From positions 1 through 55,374 of the forward strand of contig NZ_JAHOEA010000026.1 in assembly GCF_019127135.1 (NCBI RefSeq): DNA of 55,374 nt, in the 5' to 3' direction. Below, piece by piece: positions 1-8,151 of the stretch. This stretch comes from Segatella copri (GTDB lineage: Bacteria; Bacteroidota; Bacteroidia; Bacteroidales; Bacteroidaceae). How positions within the stretch are numbered: position 1 is the first letter of the stretch; the number at the start of each line of letters is the position of its first letter. A program made the position numbers and the translations under genes. The notes beneath the pieces were generated by a model, which had not been told where the DNA came from, made no database searches, and worked only from the letters and a program-made list of their open reading frames with translations.

Positions 1-1607
1 ATCTCGTAGGGCAGCCAGCGACGGTTACCGGTAGGGTCGCTCAAAAACTCGGGATTGTTGCCCGTGCCGCAGAAGGTGTTGATATGCTTGCGCTGCTCGG
101 CATAATGGCCGTATGCCGCCCTTTCGTTGGTATACTGCATCGTTACCACAGCCTTCAGCTGGTTCAGTTCCGACGGACTCATCGTGTCGAGCTCTTCATA
201 ACAGATGAGTGCATACTGCGAAAGGGCGATGATATCATCCTTCGTCATGCGCCTGGCATTTGCCTTCGTATAGAAGTATTGCTTCAGTTCCGGCGGCAGG
301 AGATAGTTGAACCAGGTGGTCTTGTAGGCGCCCTGTCTGCCGATGAACACCAGGATGACATTGTTGACGGCACCTTCGTCTATCCATCCTGCTATCATCG
401 CCACGAGCCATTTCCTGAGAGCTTCACTGAAGGGCATCACGGGGTCTCCCTTCAGCTTTACCGTGGCAGCGAGTTCGGCAATATAGTCCTTGTCGCCTTC
501 CTGCCAGGGTGGGAGATTCTCCAGATAATCGGTGAAGGGATTGTAGGGCGGGCTATAGTCGCTCTCGATGACATTGATCATGTCGCTCTTGCTCACCCTT
601 GCGGTTAGCGACATGTTGCTCCATAGCGTATTCAGATCGCGGTCCTGGAGGATTCGCCATTTCTCCTTCTGATACTCGTAGCGCAGGGTGATGAGGTTGA
701 AGCGGAGTTTGATATGTCCGTCGAGGAAGTCTTTGATTTCATCTACGGTGGCATAGGGAATCTTTCCGGTTTCAGCCTTCGTCTTCTGTGGGTGAGTGGT
801 GTTCTCGTAGCATGATTTGAACACCTGTTCTACGTCGTCGTATTCGGGAAACTGCCTGATAGCCCACTGGGTGGCTTCTTTCCTGTCGTACCGTTTCTTA
901 GCCATCATGTAGCCCACCCGCATCACATACTGGTTGTGGTTGCCGGGTTCGTACTTTATCTTTTCGTTTTCCAGCTTGGGTTTGATGATCTGCTCATAGT
1001 AGTCGGCGATGCGTTCCTGTTTCTTTTTCTTCTGGGCGGTCTTGAGCGTAGCGGAATGGAAATGGCTGATTTCCTCGGCGCTGAAAGCTGTGGCTTCGGG
1101 ATTGAAATAGACTTCGGGGTCGTAGGCGAGTCCGCTGAGCCTTGTGATGTTCTTGCAGAGCGGATCGCTTTCTTTGCCGATGAGATGCGCGTAGTAGTCG
1201 TTTCCCATGGCGAAGGCGGCGGGATAATCCTCGCCTTCGTAGCGGTAGATGACGCGCAGTCCGTTGCCGCTCATGGTAACGTAGCAGAGCAGGGTGTGGG
1301 CATCGTGGCAGATTCTCTCTTTGAGCGAGCGCAGGGTGCCGTCATCCGGTTTTTCTGTGATGTGGTCGAAGTCGACCAGTGACAGATGTGTGAGGTTCCG
1401 GATGTTGTCCTTGCCTTTTCCGCCTTCGAAGATGCAGGCTACGGCGAAGAGGGGTGCATCGTGCTTGTACGACTTATTCCCCGTTTTCCGGTAAGACTCG
1501 GTGAAAAACCTGAGTTTCTCATCTTCCTTCATGAAGGTTACCAGGCCTTCCAACTGGCCAGGTGAAGGAATCTTGCTGGCCATATTAATGAATGTACTGA
1601 TGTTCAT
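1..1607 (-). CDS. VirE/VapE-family primase-helicase-like protein (3' end outside window)
   Basis: About 535 codons are open on the minus strand from an ATG at 1605-1607 to the left edge, so the C-terminus is missing. The N-terminal part resembles the BT4734-like domain that precedes VirE in Bacteroidota, with hydrophobic strands around VDFDHI and TMSGNGLRV. The second part is the VirE/VapE P-loop domain: the Walker A motif GRQGAYKT is encoded near 318-345, and RRWLPYE, a usual VapE stretch, lies at the edge. Such proteins occur in integrated elements and phage satellites and probably act as replicative primase-helicases. The adjacent broken regulator fits a mobile-element remnant. Codon use is GC-richer than in the island at 39-48 kb. 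Confidence 0.8.
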   Translation of the reverse strand, partial: MNISTFINMASKIPSPGQLEGLVTFMKEDEKLRFFTESYRKTGNKSYKHDAPLFAVACIFEGGKGKDNIRNLTHLSLVDFDHITEKPDDGTLRSLKERICHDAHTLLCYVTMSGNGLRVIYRYEGEDYPAAFAMGNDYYAHLIGKESDPLCKNITRLSGLAYDPEVYFNPEATAFSAEEISHFHSATLKTAQKKKKQERIADYYEQIIKPKLENEKIKYEPGNHNQYVMRVGYMMAKKRYDRKEATQWAIRQFPEYDDVEQVFKSCYENTTHPQKTKAETGKIPYATVDEIKDFLDGHIKLRFNLITLRYEYQKEKWRILQDRDLNTLWSNMSLTARVSKSDMINVIESDYSPPYNPFTDYLENLPPWQEGDKDYIAELAATVKLKGDPVMPFSEALRKWLVAMIAGWIDEGAVNNVILVFIGRQGAYKTTWFNYLLPPELKQYFYTKANARRMTKDDIIALSQYALICYEELDTMSPSELNQLKAVVTMQYTNERAAYGHYAEQRKHINTFCGTGNNPEFLSDPTGNRRWLPYE

Positions 1608-1676
1608 ATTCTCTTAAAATTGTTAGGTCTTGATACAATATATGTATCGGTTATTCGTTCTGTTATAAATCTTCTG

Positions 1677-1684
1677 CAAAGATA
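1677..1684 (-). promoter_or_regulatory. -7 element (TATCTTTG) upstream of the VirE-like gene
   Basis: The minus strand reads TATCTTTG, matching the Bacteroidota -7 consensus TAnnTTTG, about 70 bases before the VirE-like start. No convincing -33 TTTG is visible at the usual spacing, so the call is tentative. Confidence 0.35.
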
Positions 1685-1703
1685 GTAAAAAGAAAATAAA
1701 AAA

Positions 1704-1724
1704 GAGTTCCCGTAGTGGGAACTC
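1704..1724. repeat. Perfect 8-bp stem hairpin GAGTTCCC-N5-GGGAACTC
   Basis: An 8-bp perfect inverted repeat with a 5-base loop (GTAGT) lies between the VirE-like gene and the broken XRE gene. A related hairpin with the core GTTCCCGTAGTG is at 28741-28774. No T-tract follows on the plus strand. It could be a terminator remnant or a small dispersed repeat. Confidence 0.6.
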
Positions 1725-1762
1725 GTATACAATAATTATAAACAATTTAAAAAAATTAAACA

Positions 1763-2047
1763 ATGAAGATTGTTAATTTTATCGCAGACAACAGCCGTTT
1801 CGGCGTTGTTCTGAGTGAAGTGATGAAGAACCATCGTGTATCTGGTTCTGATCTGATGTCTTATGCTGGGATGCATAAGGAAAACGTTTTTACAATCTAA
1901 AAGGGTAAGGGCGATTATCGGCTCAGTGTTTATGTGAGGATTGTTTCTGCTCTTCGGTACTTTATCGAAGATCCGGCAGAATACGACCGAGTAAAGCAAC
2001 GACTTATCGAAGCAGCCTTCGATGATGGTTACTTTTTTAATAAATAA
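1763..2047 (+). pseudogene. XRE-like helix-turn-helix regulator with in-frame stop
   Basis: From the ATG at 1763 the frame reads 45 codons to a TAA at 1898-1900, then stays open for 48 further codons to a second TAA at 2045. The join reads NVFTI-stop-KGKGDYRLS, where XRE/HTH_3 proteins normally have an IEKG-type turn. A single GAA-to-TAA change explains the break. The downstream half (VYVRIVSALRYF, then DPAEYDRVKQRL) still looks like protein. Intact length would be about 94 aa. It may be decayed, or a short 45-aa product may be made. Its position beside a VirE gene suggests it was the element's regulator. Confidence 0.65.
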
Positions 2048-2076
2048 TACTTTTGAATTGGATTTTTAAATTAAAA

Positions 2077-2106
2077 AGTGGAATCCGGCAGTTGCCGGAT
2101 TCCACT
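2077..2106 (-). terminator. Rho-independent terminator of uvrA
   Basis: A perfect 14-bp inverted repeat (AGTGGAATCCGGCA and its complement) is followed on the minus strand by TTTTTAATTT. It lies 58 bases past the uvrA stop. Confidence 0.9.
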
Positions 2107-2163
2107 GATATCGTATTTTCACCCTGTGCGGGTGGGCTTTCGCAGATTTTATATCCCCAACTC

Positions 2164-5061
2164 TTAACGCAAGAACTTTCCGGTAAGGCTTGCCTTGCAG
2201 GCAGCTACTTCTTCCGGAGTTCCGGCTACAACGAGATTGCCGCCCTTATCGCCGCCTTCAGGACCGAGGTCGATGATATAGTCGGCACACTTGATGACAT
2301 CCAGATTGTGCTCTATCACTACCAGCGAATGGCCCCTTTCTATCAGGGCATTGAAGGCATGGAGCAGACGCTTGATGTCGTGGAAGTGAAGACCCGTGGT
2401 AGGCTCGTCGAAGATGAAAAGCGTAGGCTCCTGTTCTTCCTTACCTATGAAGAAGGCGAGCTTTACACGCTGATTCTCACCACCCGAAAGCGAACTTGAA
2501 TTCTGACCGAGTTTGATGTAACCCAGACCTACATCCTGAAGCGGCTTCAGGCGGTTTACGATGATGCGGCAGTTGTCGAAGTCGCCCTCGTTACGCTGCA
2601 GCTTTTCATCGCTGAAGAACTCAATGGCCTCGTTTACCGTCATGTTCAGCACATCATTGACGTCTTTTCCGCCATAGCGAACCTCCAGGATGTCGTGCTT
2701 GAACCGCTTGCCCTTACAAGCCTCGCAGGTCAGCGTGAGGTCTGCCATAAACTGCATCTCGATGGTAACATATCCCGCACCCTTACATTCCTCACATCTT
2801 CCGCCTTCGGTATTGAAAGAGAAGTACTGCGGCGTGAATCCCATCTGCTTAGCCAATGGCTGGTTGGCAAAGAGGGCACGTATCGCATCGTATGCCTTCA
2901 GATAAGTGGCAGGGTTGCTGCGGGTACTCTTTCCGATAGGGTTCTGGTCAACAAACTCTACATGATGGATGCTCTTCCAGTCGCCTTCCATCGATGTATA
3001 TTCGCCTGGGGCATCTGCTACGAGGTCCAGACGGCGACGCATGGCAGGATAGAGGATTCCCTTGATGAGCGAACTCTTGCCTGAGCCTGATACACCGGTT
3101 ACACAGGTGAAAACATTGAGCGGTATCTTAACATCGATGCCGCGCAGATTGTTCATCCGGGCTCCCTTGATTTCGATATACTGGTTCCAGGCACGGTGGC
3201 TCGTTGGCACCTTTATCTCCTCGTTGTGGGTAAGGTACTTGATGGTATAACTCTCCGGATATTCAGCCAGCAGCTTTTCCTGTTCAGCCTTGTCGGTGGT
3301 AGAATATTCTGATGACGGACCGGCGTAGACCACTCTTCCGCCCAGTCTGCCGGCATCTGGACCGATATCGATGAGATAGTCTGCTGCCCGCATAATCTCT
3401 TCGTCGTGTTCTACCACAACCACCGTATTGCCCAGTTGCTGCAGTTCTTTCAGCACCTTAATCAGTCGGGCGGTATCGCGGCTATGGAGTCCGATACTAG
3501 GTTCATCGAGGATATATACGCTACCCACGAGCGATGAGCCCAGGTTGGTGGTCAGGTTGATGCGCTGACTCTCACCGCCGGAGAGGGTGTTGGAGAGTCG
3601 GTTGAGCGTAAGATAACCCAGACCAACATCCAGGAGGAACTGCAGGCGGTGGGTGATTTCGGTGAGCAGACGCTTGCTGATTTCCTTCTCATGCTCAGAG
3701 AGTTCCAGTTTCTTGAACCATTCGCTCAGGTTCACAATCGACATCTCAACCAGTTCGGTGATGCTCTTTCCGCCAATCTTCACATAGTTGGCTTCCTTCT
3801 TGAGTCGCGTACCATGGCAGTTAGGACAAATCGTCTTTCCACGGAATCGGCTAAGCATCACGCGGTATTGTATCTTGTACTGGTTCTCCTTTACCATTCT
3901 GAAGAAATCGTCGATGCTCACCCTTTCCTGCTGTTTACGTTTCTTCTCGCCAGGCAGACCGTGCCACAGCCAGTCCTTCTGCTGCTGAGTCAGTTCGAAA
4001 TAAGGCTTGAAGATAGGGAAGTCGTATTCTGCAGCTCTGCGGATGAATTCCTTGAGCCACATACCCATCTTTTCGCCTCGCCAGCAAACCACACATCCGT
4101 CATAGACGCTCATCGAAGTGTTCGGGATGACGAGTTTCTCATCGATGCCTATTACGCTGCCGAAACCTTCGCAGGTAGGGCAGGCTCCGAGAGGGGAGTT
4201 GAAGGCAAACATATTGTCGGTAGGCTCTTCAAACTGCATGCCGTCAGCTTCGAACCGGGTAGAGAAGTCGTAGCAGATATTGCTTGGCAGGAAGACGAGG
4301 CGGCAGGCTCCATCTCCCTCATAGAAGGCAGTTTCGGCAGAATCCATCAGTCGGCTGATATCATCCTTCTCATCGCTTACCGAAGCACGGTCGATGACCA
4401 GGAAGATTTCTTCATCCTTCTGCTGCATTCTCTTTCTCAGTTTGTCGCCGCTTACTTCCAGCAGTTCCTTGTCAGCCTGCTCCATGAAGTCTTCTATGCG
4501 TACGAATTCACCTTTTATATATATACGCGCGTAACCTTCCTGGTTGTACATCTCCAGCTGTTTGCCCAGACTGCGCCCTTCGATGACGTGGATAGGGGCG
4601 AGGATGACAAACCTGGTGCCCTTGGAATACTGTCGGGTGCAGGCGAGTACATCTTCGGTAGTATGGCGTTTCACCTCCTGTCCGCTGATAGGCGAATAGG
4701 TTTTTCCGATGCGTGCGTAGAGCAGTCGCAGGTATTCGTAGATTTCGGTGTTGGTGCCCACGGTAGAGCGTGGGTTGCGCGAAATCACCTTCTGTTCGAT
4801 GGCAATGGCCGGTGGCAATCCCTTGATGAAATCACATTCCGGTTTGCTCATACGTCCCAGGAACTGGCGAGCGTATGAAGAGAGCGACTCCACATAGCGG
4901 CGCTGGCCCTCAGCATATAAGGTATCAAAAGCCAACGATGATTTTCCCGATCCGGAGACACCCGTAATGGCAACAAACTTGCCCTGAGGTATCTTCACAT
5001 CGATATTCTTGAGGTTGTTGGCTCTTGCCCCTTTTATTTCTATATATTTATCTTTTGGCAT
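2164..5061 (-). CDS. uvrA: Excinuclease ABC subunit A (UvrA), degenerate first zinc finger
   Basis: This 965-aa protein is the damage-recognition ATPase of nucleotide excision repair, acting with UvrB and UvrC. Two ABC ATPase halves are visible: Walker A GVSGSGKSSLAF near residue 38 and a second GVSGSGKSS near 650, with signatures LSGGESQR and LSGGENQR. The second zinc finger is intact (CEEC...CEAC). The first is not: the CPxC pair before FxFNSPxGACPTC is replaced by residues including EADG, so only the second Cys pair remains. That suggests one of the divergent UvrA paralogues found in Bacteroidota. It is 17 bases downstream of rlmH and probably co-transcribed. Confidence 0.93.
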   Translation of the reverse strand: MPKDKYIEIKGARANNLKNIDVKIPQGKFVAITGVSGSGKSSLAFDTLYAEGQRRYVESLSSYARQFLGRMSKPECDFIKGLPPAIAIEQKVISRNPRSTVGTNTEIYEYLRLLYARIGKTYSPISGQEVKRHTTEDVLACTRQYSKGTRFVILAPIHVIEGRSLGKQLEMYNQEGYARIYIKGEFVRIEDFMEQADKELLEVSGDKLRKRMQQKDEEIFLVIDRASVSDEKDDISRLMDSAETAFYEGDGACRLVFLPSNICYDFSTRFEADGMQFEEPTDNMFAFNSPLGACPTCEGFGSVIGIDEKLVIPNTSMSVYDGCVVCWRGEKMGMWLKEFIRRAAEYDFPIFKPYFELTQQQKDWLWHGLPGEKKRKQQERVSIDDFFRMVKENQYKIQYRVMLSRFRGKTICPNCHGTRLKKEANYVKIGGKSITELVEMSIVNLSEWFKKLELSEHEKEISKRLLTEITHRLQFLLDVGLGYLTLNRLSNTLSGGESQRINLTTNLGSSLVGSVYILDEPSIGLHSRDTARLIKVLKELQQLGNTVVVVEHDEEIMRAADYLIDIGPDAGRLGGRVVYAGPSSEYSTTDKAEQEKLLAEYPESYTIKYLTHNEEIKVPTSHRAWNQYIEIKGARMNNLRGIDVKIPLNVFTCVTGVSGSGKSSLIKGILYPAMRRRLDLVADAPGEYTSMEGDWKSIHHVEFVDQNPIGKSTRSNPATYLKAYDAIRALFANQPLAKQMGFTPQYFSFNTEGGRCEECKGAGYVTIEMQFMADLTLTCEACKGKRFKHDILEVRYGGKDVNDVLNMTVNEAIEFFSDEKLQRNEGDFDNCRIIVNRLKPLQDVGLGYIKLGQNSSSLSGGENQRVKLAFFIGKEEQEPTLFIFDEPTTGLHFHDIKRLLHAFNALIERGHSLVVIEHNLDVIKCADYIIDLGPEGGDKGGNLVVAGTPEEVAACKASLTGKFLR

Positions 5062-5078
5062 ATTCTTTTTTTTTACCT

Positions 5079-5549
5079 TTATTCATGGTGGTAAGGTTCA
5101 CCTTTTATAATAGTACATGCGCGATAGAGCGCCTCGGTAAAGATAAGGCGCACCATCTGATGCGAGAAGGTCATCTTGGAGAGGGAAATCTTCTCGTTGG
5201 CGCGGTCGTAGACAGACTGTGAAAAGCCGTAAGGACCGCCGATGACAAAGACGAGCCTGCGGGCAGTAGCCTGCTTGCGCTCTATCCATTTGGCAAATTC
5301 GATGCTTCGGAATTCCTGTCCATGTTCATCCATCAGCACCACGGTATCCGAAGGCTGGAGGAGTTTCAGAATCAGTTCTCCTTCCCGTTCCTTCTGCTGC
5401 TGTTCGCTGAGACTCTTGGTGTTCTTGAGCTCAGGAATGGTTGTTATGTTGAAAGGCATGTAATGGGTGATGCGTTCAGCATAATCCTTGATGCCCGCAA
5501 TGAAATGCTTGTTTACGGTCTTTCCGACCAGAATGAGTTCTGTCTTCAT
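5079..5549 (-). CDS. rlmH: 23S rRNA (pseudouridine-1915-N3) methyltransferase RlmH
   Basis: This 156-aa SPOUT methyltransferase methylates pseudouridine 1915 in helix 69 of 23S rRNA on assembled ribosomes. The family signature is clear: LDEHG-like LMDEHGQEF in the middle, FVIGGPYGF as the SAM-binding knot loop, and the C-terminal FSHQMVRLIFTEALYRA and the tail GEPYHHE. Length and order match the family. It sits between a DUF4491 gene and uvrA in one direction; the 17-base gap to uvrA suggests a shared transcript. Confidence 0.96.
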   Translation of the reverse strand: MKTELILVGKTVNKHFIAGIKDYAERITHYMPFNITTIPELKNTKSLSEQQQKEREGELILKLLQPSDTVVLMDEHGQEFRSIEFAKWIERKQATARRLVFVIGGPYGFSQSVYDRANEKISLSKMTFSHQMVRLIFTEALYRACTIIKGEPYHHE

Positions 5550-5628
5550 TTCGTTGGCGTTTTCTTCCTATACACTTTACACTTGAATTGACTTTCACTT
5601 CGTCCGTCGAACGTTGTTTCTTCGTTCT

Positions 5629-5949
5629 TCACTTCTTCTCGTCCCTGTAATATCCTGTTCCTATTCTTTTCGGATTCTTCGGGAACCAGCCTTTCTCGCA
5701 GCGTTGTCTCTGTTCGAAGAGTTCACCGATGCTCCAAAGGCATGAAGCACCTACTACGCCCAATATGGCAGAGAAGAGCACGTTGGCAACCAGGAAGGCA
5801 GCTCCTATGCAGATGATGCCCGCAACGAGGAACACCCACCAGAACCGGGTGCCCGTATAATATTCCGTCTTCATAACGATAGGGTGAAAGATACCTATTA
5901 TTAAAAAAGTGGATACGGCGATGATGACGCCCGTGTAATATACTTCCAT
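5629..5949 (-). CDS. DUF4491 family small membrane protein
   Basis: A 106-aa protein with three hydrophobic segments (about residues 5-24, 35-56 and 58-78) and a basic hydrophilic tail. The motif FHPIVMKTEYY between the first two segments is typical of DUF4491, a family of unknown function common in Bacteroidota. The start ATG at 5947-5949 gives a first membrane segment straight after the N-terminus. The gene leads the run DUF4491-rlmH-uvrA with a 79-base gap to rlmH. No function is assigned. Confidence 0.8.
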   Translation of the reverse strand: MEVYYTGVIIAVSTFLIIGIFHPIVMKTEYYTGTRFWWVFLVAGIICIGAAFLVANVLFSAILGVVGASCLWSIGELFEQRQRCEKGWFPKNPKRIGTGYYRDEKK

Positions 5950-6078
5950 ATTCTATCTTTTTATATTTTGTTCATTCAACTATTGCTATCTTACCAATAC
6001 AATATTGCTAAATATTAGCCTTATTCTATTTTCAATACCATTTCAAAGTGCAAAAATACAAAAAAAACTTCAAACATG

Positions 6079-6109
6079 TTTGGTTTATCAAATATTTTAT
6101 ATAACTTTG
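6079..6109 (+). promoter_or_regulatory. Promoter of the phosphoglucomutase gene
   Basis: TTTG at 6079-6082 and TAACTTTG at 6102-6109 are 19 bases apart, matching the Bacteroidota -33/-7 consensus. A minus-strand TATTTTTG at 6051-6058 may serve the divergent DUF4491 gene. Confidence 0.75.
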
Positions 6110-6191
6110 TACGCAAATAGAGAAATTATGCATTGTTTTCGTGCACATCATTCTCGATAAGAATTAATTAATAACATAATATAATCAAACT

Positions 6192-7943
6192 ATGGCTAAT
6201 AACGCAGAATTGATCAAGCAGTGTGAAGAAAGAGCACAGCAGTGGCTCACACCTGCTTTTGACGAAGAAACCCGTAAGGAAGTAAAGGCAATGCTCGACG
6301 CAGAGGACAAGTCTGCTCTCGTTGATGCATTCTATCAGAACTTGGAGTTCGGTACTGGTGGTTTGCGCGGTATCATGGGCGCAGGTACCAACCGCATGAA
6401 CAAGTATATCGTTGGTATGGCTACTCAGGGCTTTGCTAACTACATCCTCAAGGCTTTCCCTGGTGAGGAGAACCTTTCTGTAGTGGTAGGTCACGACTGC
6501 CGTAACAATTCCCGTCTCTTCGCAGAAACCGTAGCTGCCATCTTCTCTGCCAATGGCATCAAGGCTTATCTCTTCGAGAGCCTCCGTCCTACACCAGAGA
6601 TTTCTTTCGCTATCCGTGAGCTCGGTGCAAAGGCTGGTGTCAACGTAACTGCTTCTCACAACCCTAAGGAGTACAATGGTTACAAGGCTTACTGGAGCGA
6701 CGGTGCTCAGGTTCTGGCTCCACACGATACTGGTATCATCGAGGAGGTGAACAAGGTGACTATCGACCAGGTGAAGTTTGAGGCTAACTGGGATAAGATC
6801 AAGATTATCGGTGGTGAGATGGATTACGACTACATGACAGCCGTTCATTCTGCTATGATTGACCAGGATGTCATCAACCGTCAGAAAGACCTCAACATCG
6901 TTTATTCAGCTATGCATGGTACAGGTCGCGTCATCGTTCCTCTCTGTCTGCGTTCTTGGGGCTTCCAGAACATCAATGTAGTTCCTGAGCAGATGGTTGT
7001 AGATGGCAACTTCCCAACAGTAGTTTCTCCAAACCCAGAGAATGCAGAGGCTATGACCCTCGGTATGAAGCTCGGTACCAAGCTGAACGCTGACCTCGTG
7101 GTTGCTACTGACCCAGATGCTGACCGCCTGGCTATCGTTTGCCGCGACGACAAGGGTGAGTGGATGATCATCAATGGTAACCAGACAGCCATGATGTTCT
7201 GCTACTACATCATCGAGAACAAGAAGAAGTTGGGTAAGTTGAAGCCAACAGACTTCCTCGTAAAGACCATCGTTACAACAGAGGTAATTGCTGAGATTGC
7301 CAAGAAGAACAACGTAGAGTTGCGCGACTGCTACACCGGTTTCAAGTGGATTGCACGTGAGATTGCTATCTCTGAGGGCAAGCAGCAGTACATCGGTGGT
7401 GGTGAGGAGAGCTTCGGCTTCTTGCCATACGATAAGGTACGCGATAAGGATGCTCCAGCATCTATCTGCCTCATCTGCGAGATTGCAGCATGGGCTAAGG
7501 ATCAGGGCAAGACTCTCTACGACCTCCTGATGCAGATTTATGCAGAGTATGGCTTCAGCAAGGAGTTCACTGTAAACGTAGTTCGCCCAGGTAAGACTGG
7601 TGCTGACGAGATTAAGCAGATGATGGCAGACTTCCGTGCCAACCCTCCACAGGAGTTGGGTGGCAGCAAGGTGGTAACCTGGAAGGACTACCAGAGCCTG
7701 GAGACTAAGCATGCTGACGGCAGCGTAGAGAAGCTCGATATGCCTGCTACAAGCAATGTACTCCAGTGGTTCTGCGATGACAACACCAAGGTAAGTGTCC
7801 GTCCATCAGGTACAGAGCCTAAGATTAAGTTCTATATTGAGGTTAAGGATCCTTCATTCAAGTGCGCTGGCTGCTACAACCGCTGCACAGCTGCTGCAAT
7901 GGATAAGATCGAGGCTATCAAGAAGAGCCTGAAGTTGGATTAA
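6192..7943 (+). CDS. Phosphoglucomutase / phosphomannomutase family protein
   Basis: This 583-aa alpha-D-phosphohexomutase interconverts hexose 1- and 6-phosphates, feeding glycogen, cell-wall and capsule precursors in the cytoplasm. The four family signatures are present in order: the phosphoserine loop TASHNPKEYNGYK with Ser155, the Mg-binding loop DPDADR at 307-312, the sugar-specificity loop GGGEESFG at 402-409, and the C-terminal phosphate loop RPSGTEPKIKFY. Length fits the large PGM2/PgcA-type bacterial enzymes. It has its own promoter and a strong terminator, so it is likely monocistronic. Codon use is that of a highly expressed gene. The substrate preference cannot be read from sequence. 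Confidence 0.95.
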   Translation: MANNAELIKQCEERAQQWLTPAFDEETRKEVKAMLDAEDKSALVDAFYQNLEFGTGGLRGIMGAGTNRMNKYIVGMATQGFANYILKAFPGEENLSVVVGHDCRNNSRLFAETVAAIFSANGIKAYLFESLRPTPEISFAIRELGAKAGVNVTASHNPKEYNGYKAYWSDGAQVLAPHDTGIIEEVNKVTIDQVKFEANWDKIKIIGGEMDYDYMTAVHSAMIDQDVINRQKDLNIVYSAMHGTGRVIVPLCLRSWGFQNINVVPEQMVVDGNFPTVVSPNPENAEAMTLGMKLGTKLNADLVVATDPDADRLAIVCRDDKGEWMIINGNQTAMMFCYYIIENKKKLGKLKPTDFLVKTIVTTEVIAEIAKKNNVELRDCYTGFKWIAREIAISEGKQQYIGGGEESFGFLPYDKVRDKDAPASICLICEIAAWAKDQGKTLYDLLMQIYAEYGFSKEFTVNVVRPGKTGADEIKQMMADFRANPPQELGGSKVVTWKDYQSLETKHADGSVEKLDMPATSNVLQWFCDDNTKVSVRPSGTEPKIKFYIEVKDPSFKCAGCYNRCTAAAMDKIEAIKKSLKLD

Positions 7944-7965
7944 TTTCATAGGAAATCATATCATG

Positions 7966-7992
7966 GCGCTCCGGTAATTATTGCCGGAGCGC
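7966..7992 (+). terminator. Rho-independent terminator of the phosphoglucomutase gene
   Basis: GCGCTCCGG and CCGGAGCGC form a 9-bp GC-rich stem, extendable by weak pairs in the loop, followed by TTTTCGTTT. Confidence 0.92.
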
Positions 7993-8080
7993 TTTTCGTT
8001 TCAGTAGCCGTTTATTCTTCTCGAAATAGGGTAGCAAGTTACCCTCATTATCATGTTTTTACAGAAAAAAAGCAAAAAGA

Positions 8081-8112
8081 CTTGCATATTTTCTGATTTT
8101 TATTTACCTTTG
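8081..8112 (+). promoter_or_regulatory. Promoter of the PurF-like gene
   Basis: CTTG at 8081-8084 and TACCTTTG at 8105-8112 are 20 bases apart. The promoter sits inside the longest possible reading frame of the next gene, which rules out a start at 8053 and supports the ATG at 8152. Confidence 0.7.
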
Positions 8113-8151
8113 CACCCATATTACAAAATTATAACATATAATTATACTCTT

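Noticed and set aside
3649..4878. 409-codon plus-strand frame opposite uvrA
   Set aside because: It is the complement of a clearly coding uvrA frame; its protein has no domain and biased composition typical of an antisense shadow.
8053..8151. N-terminal extension of the PurF-like gene from 8053
   Set aside because: A consensus promoter (8081-8112) lies inside it, so it cannot be translated from that promoter.
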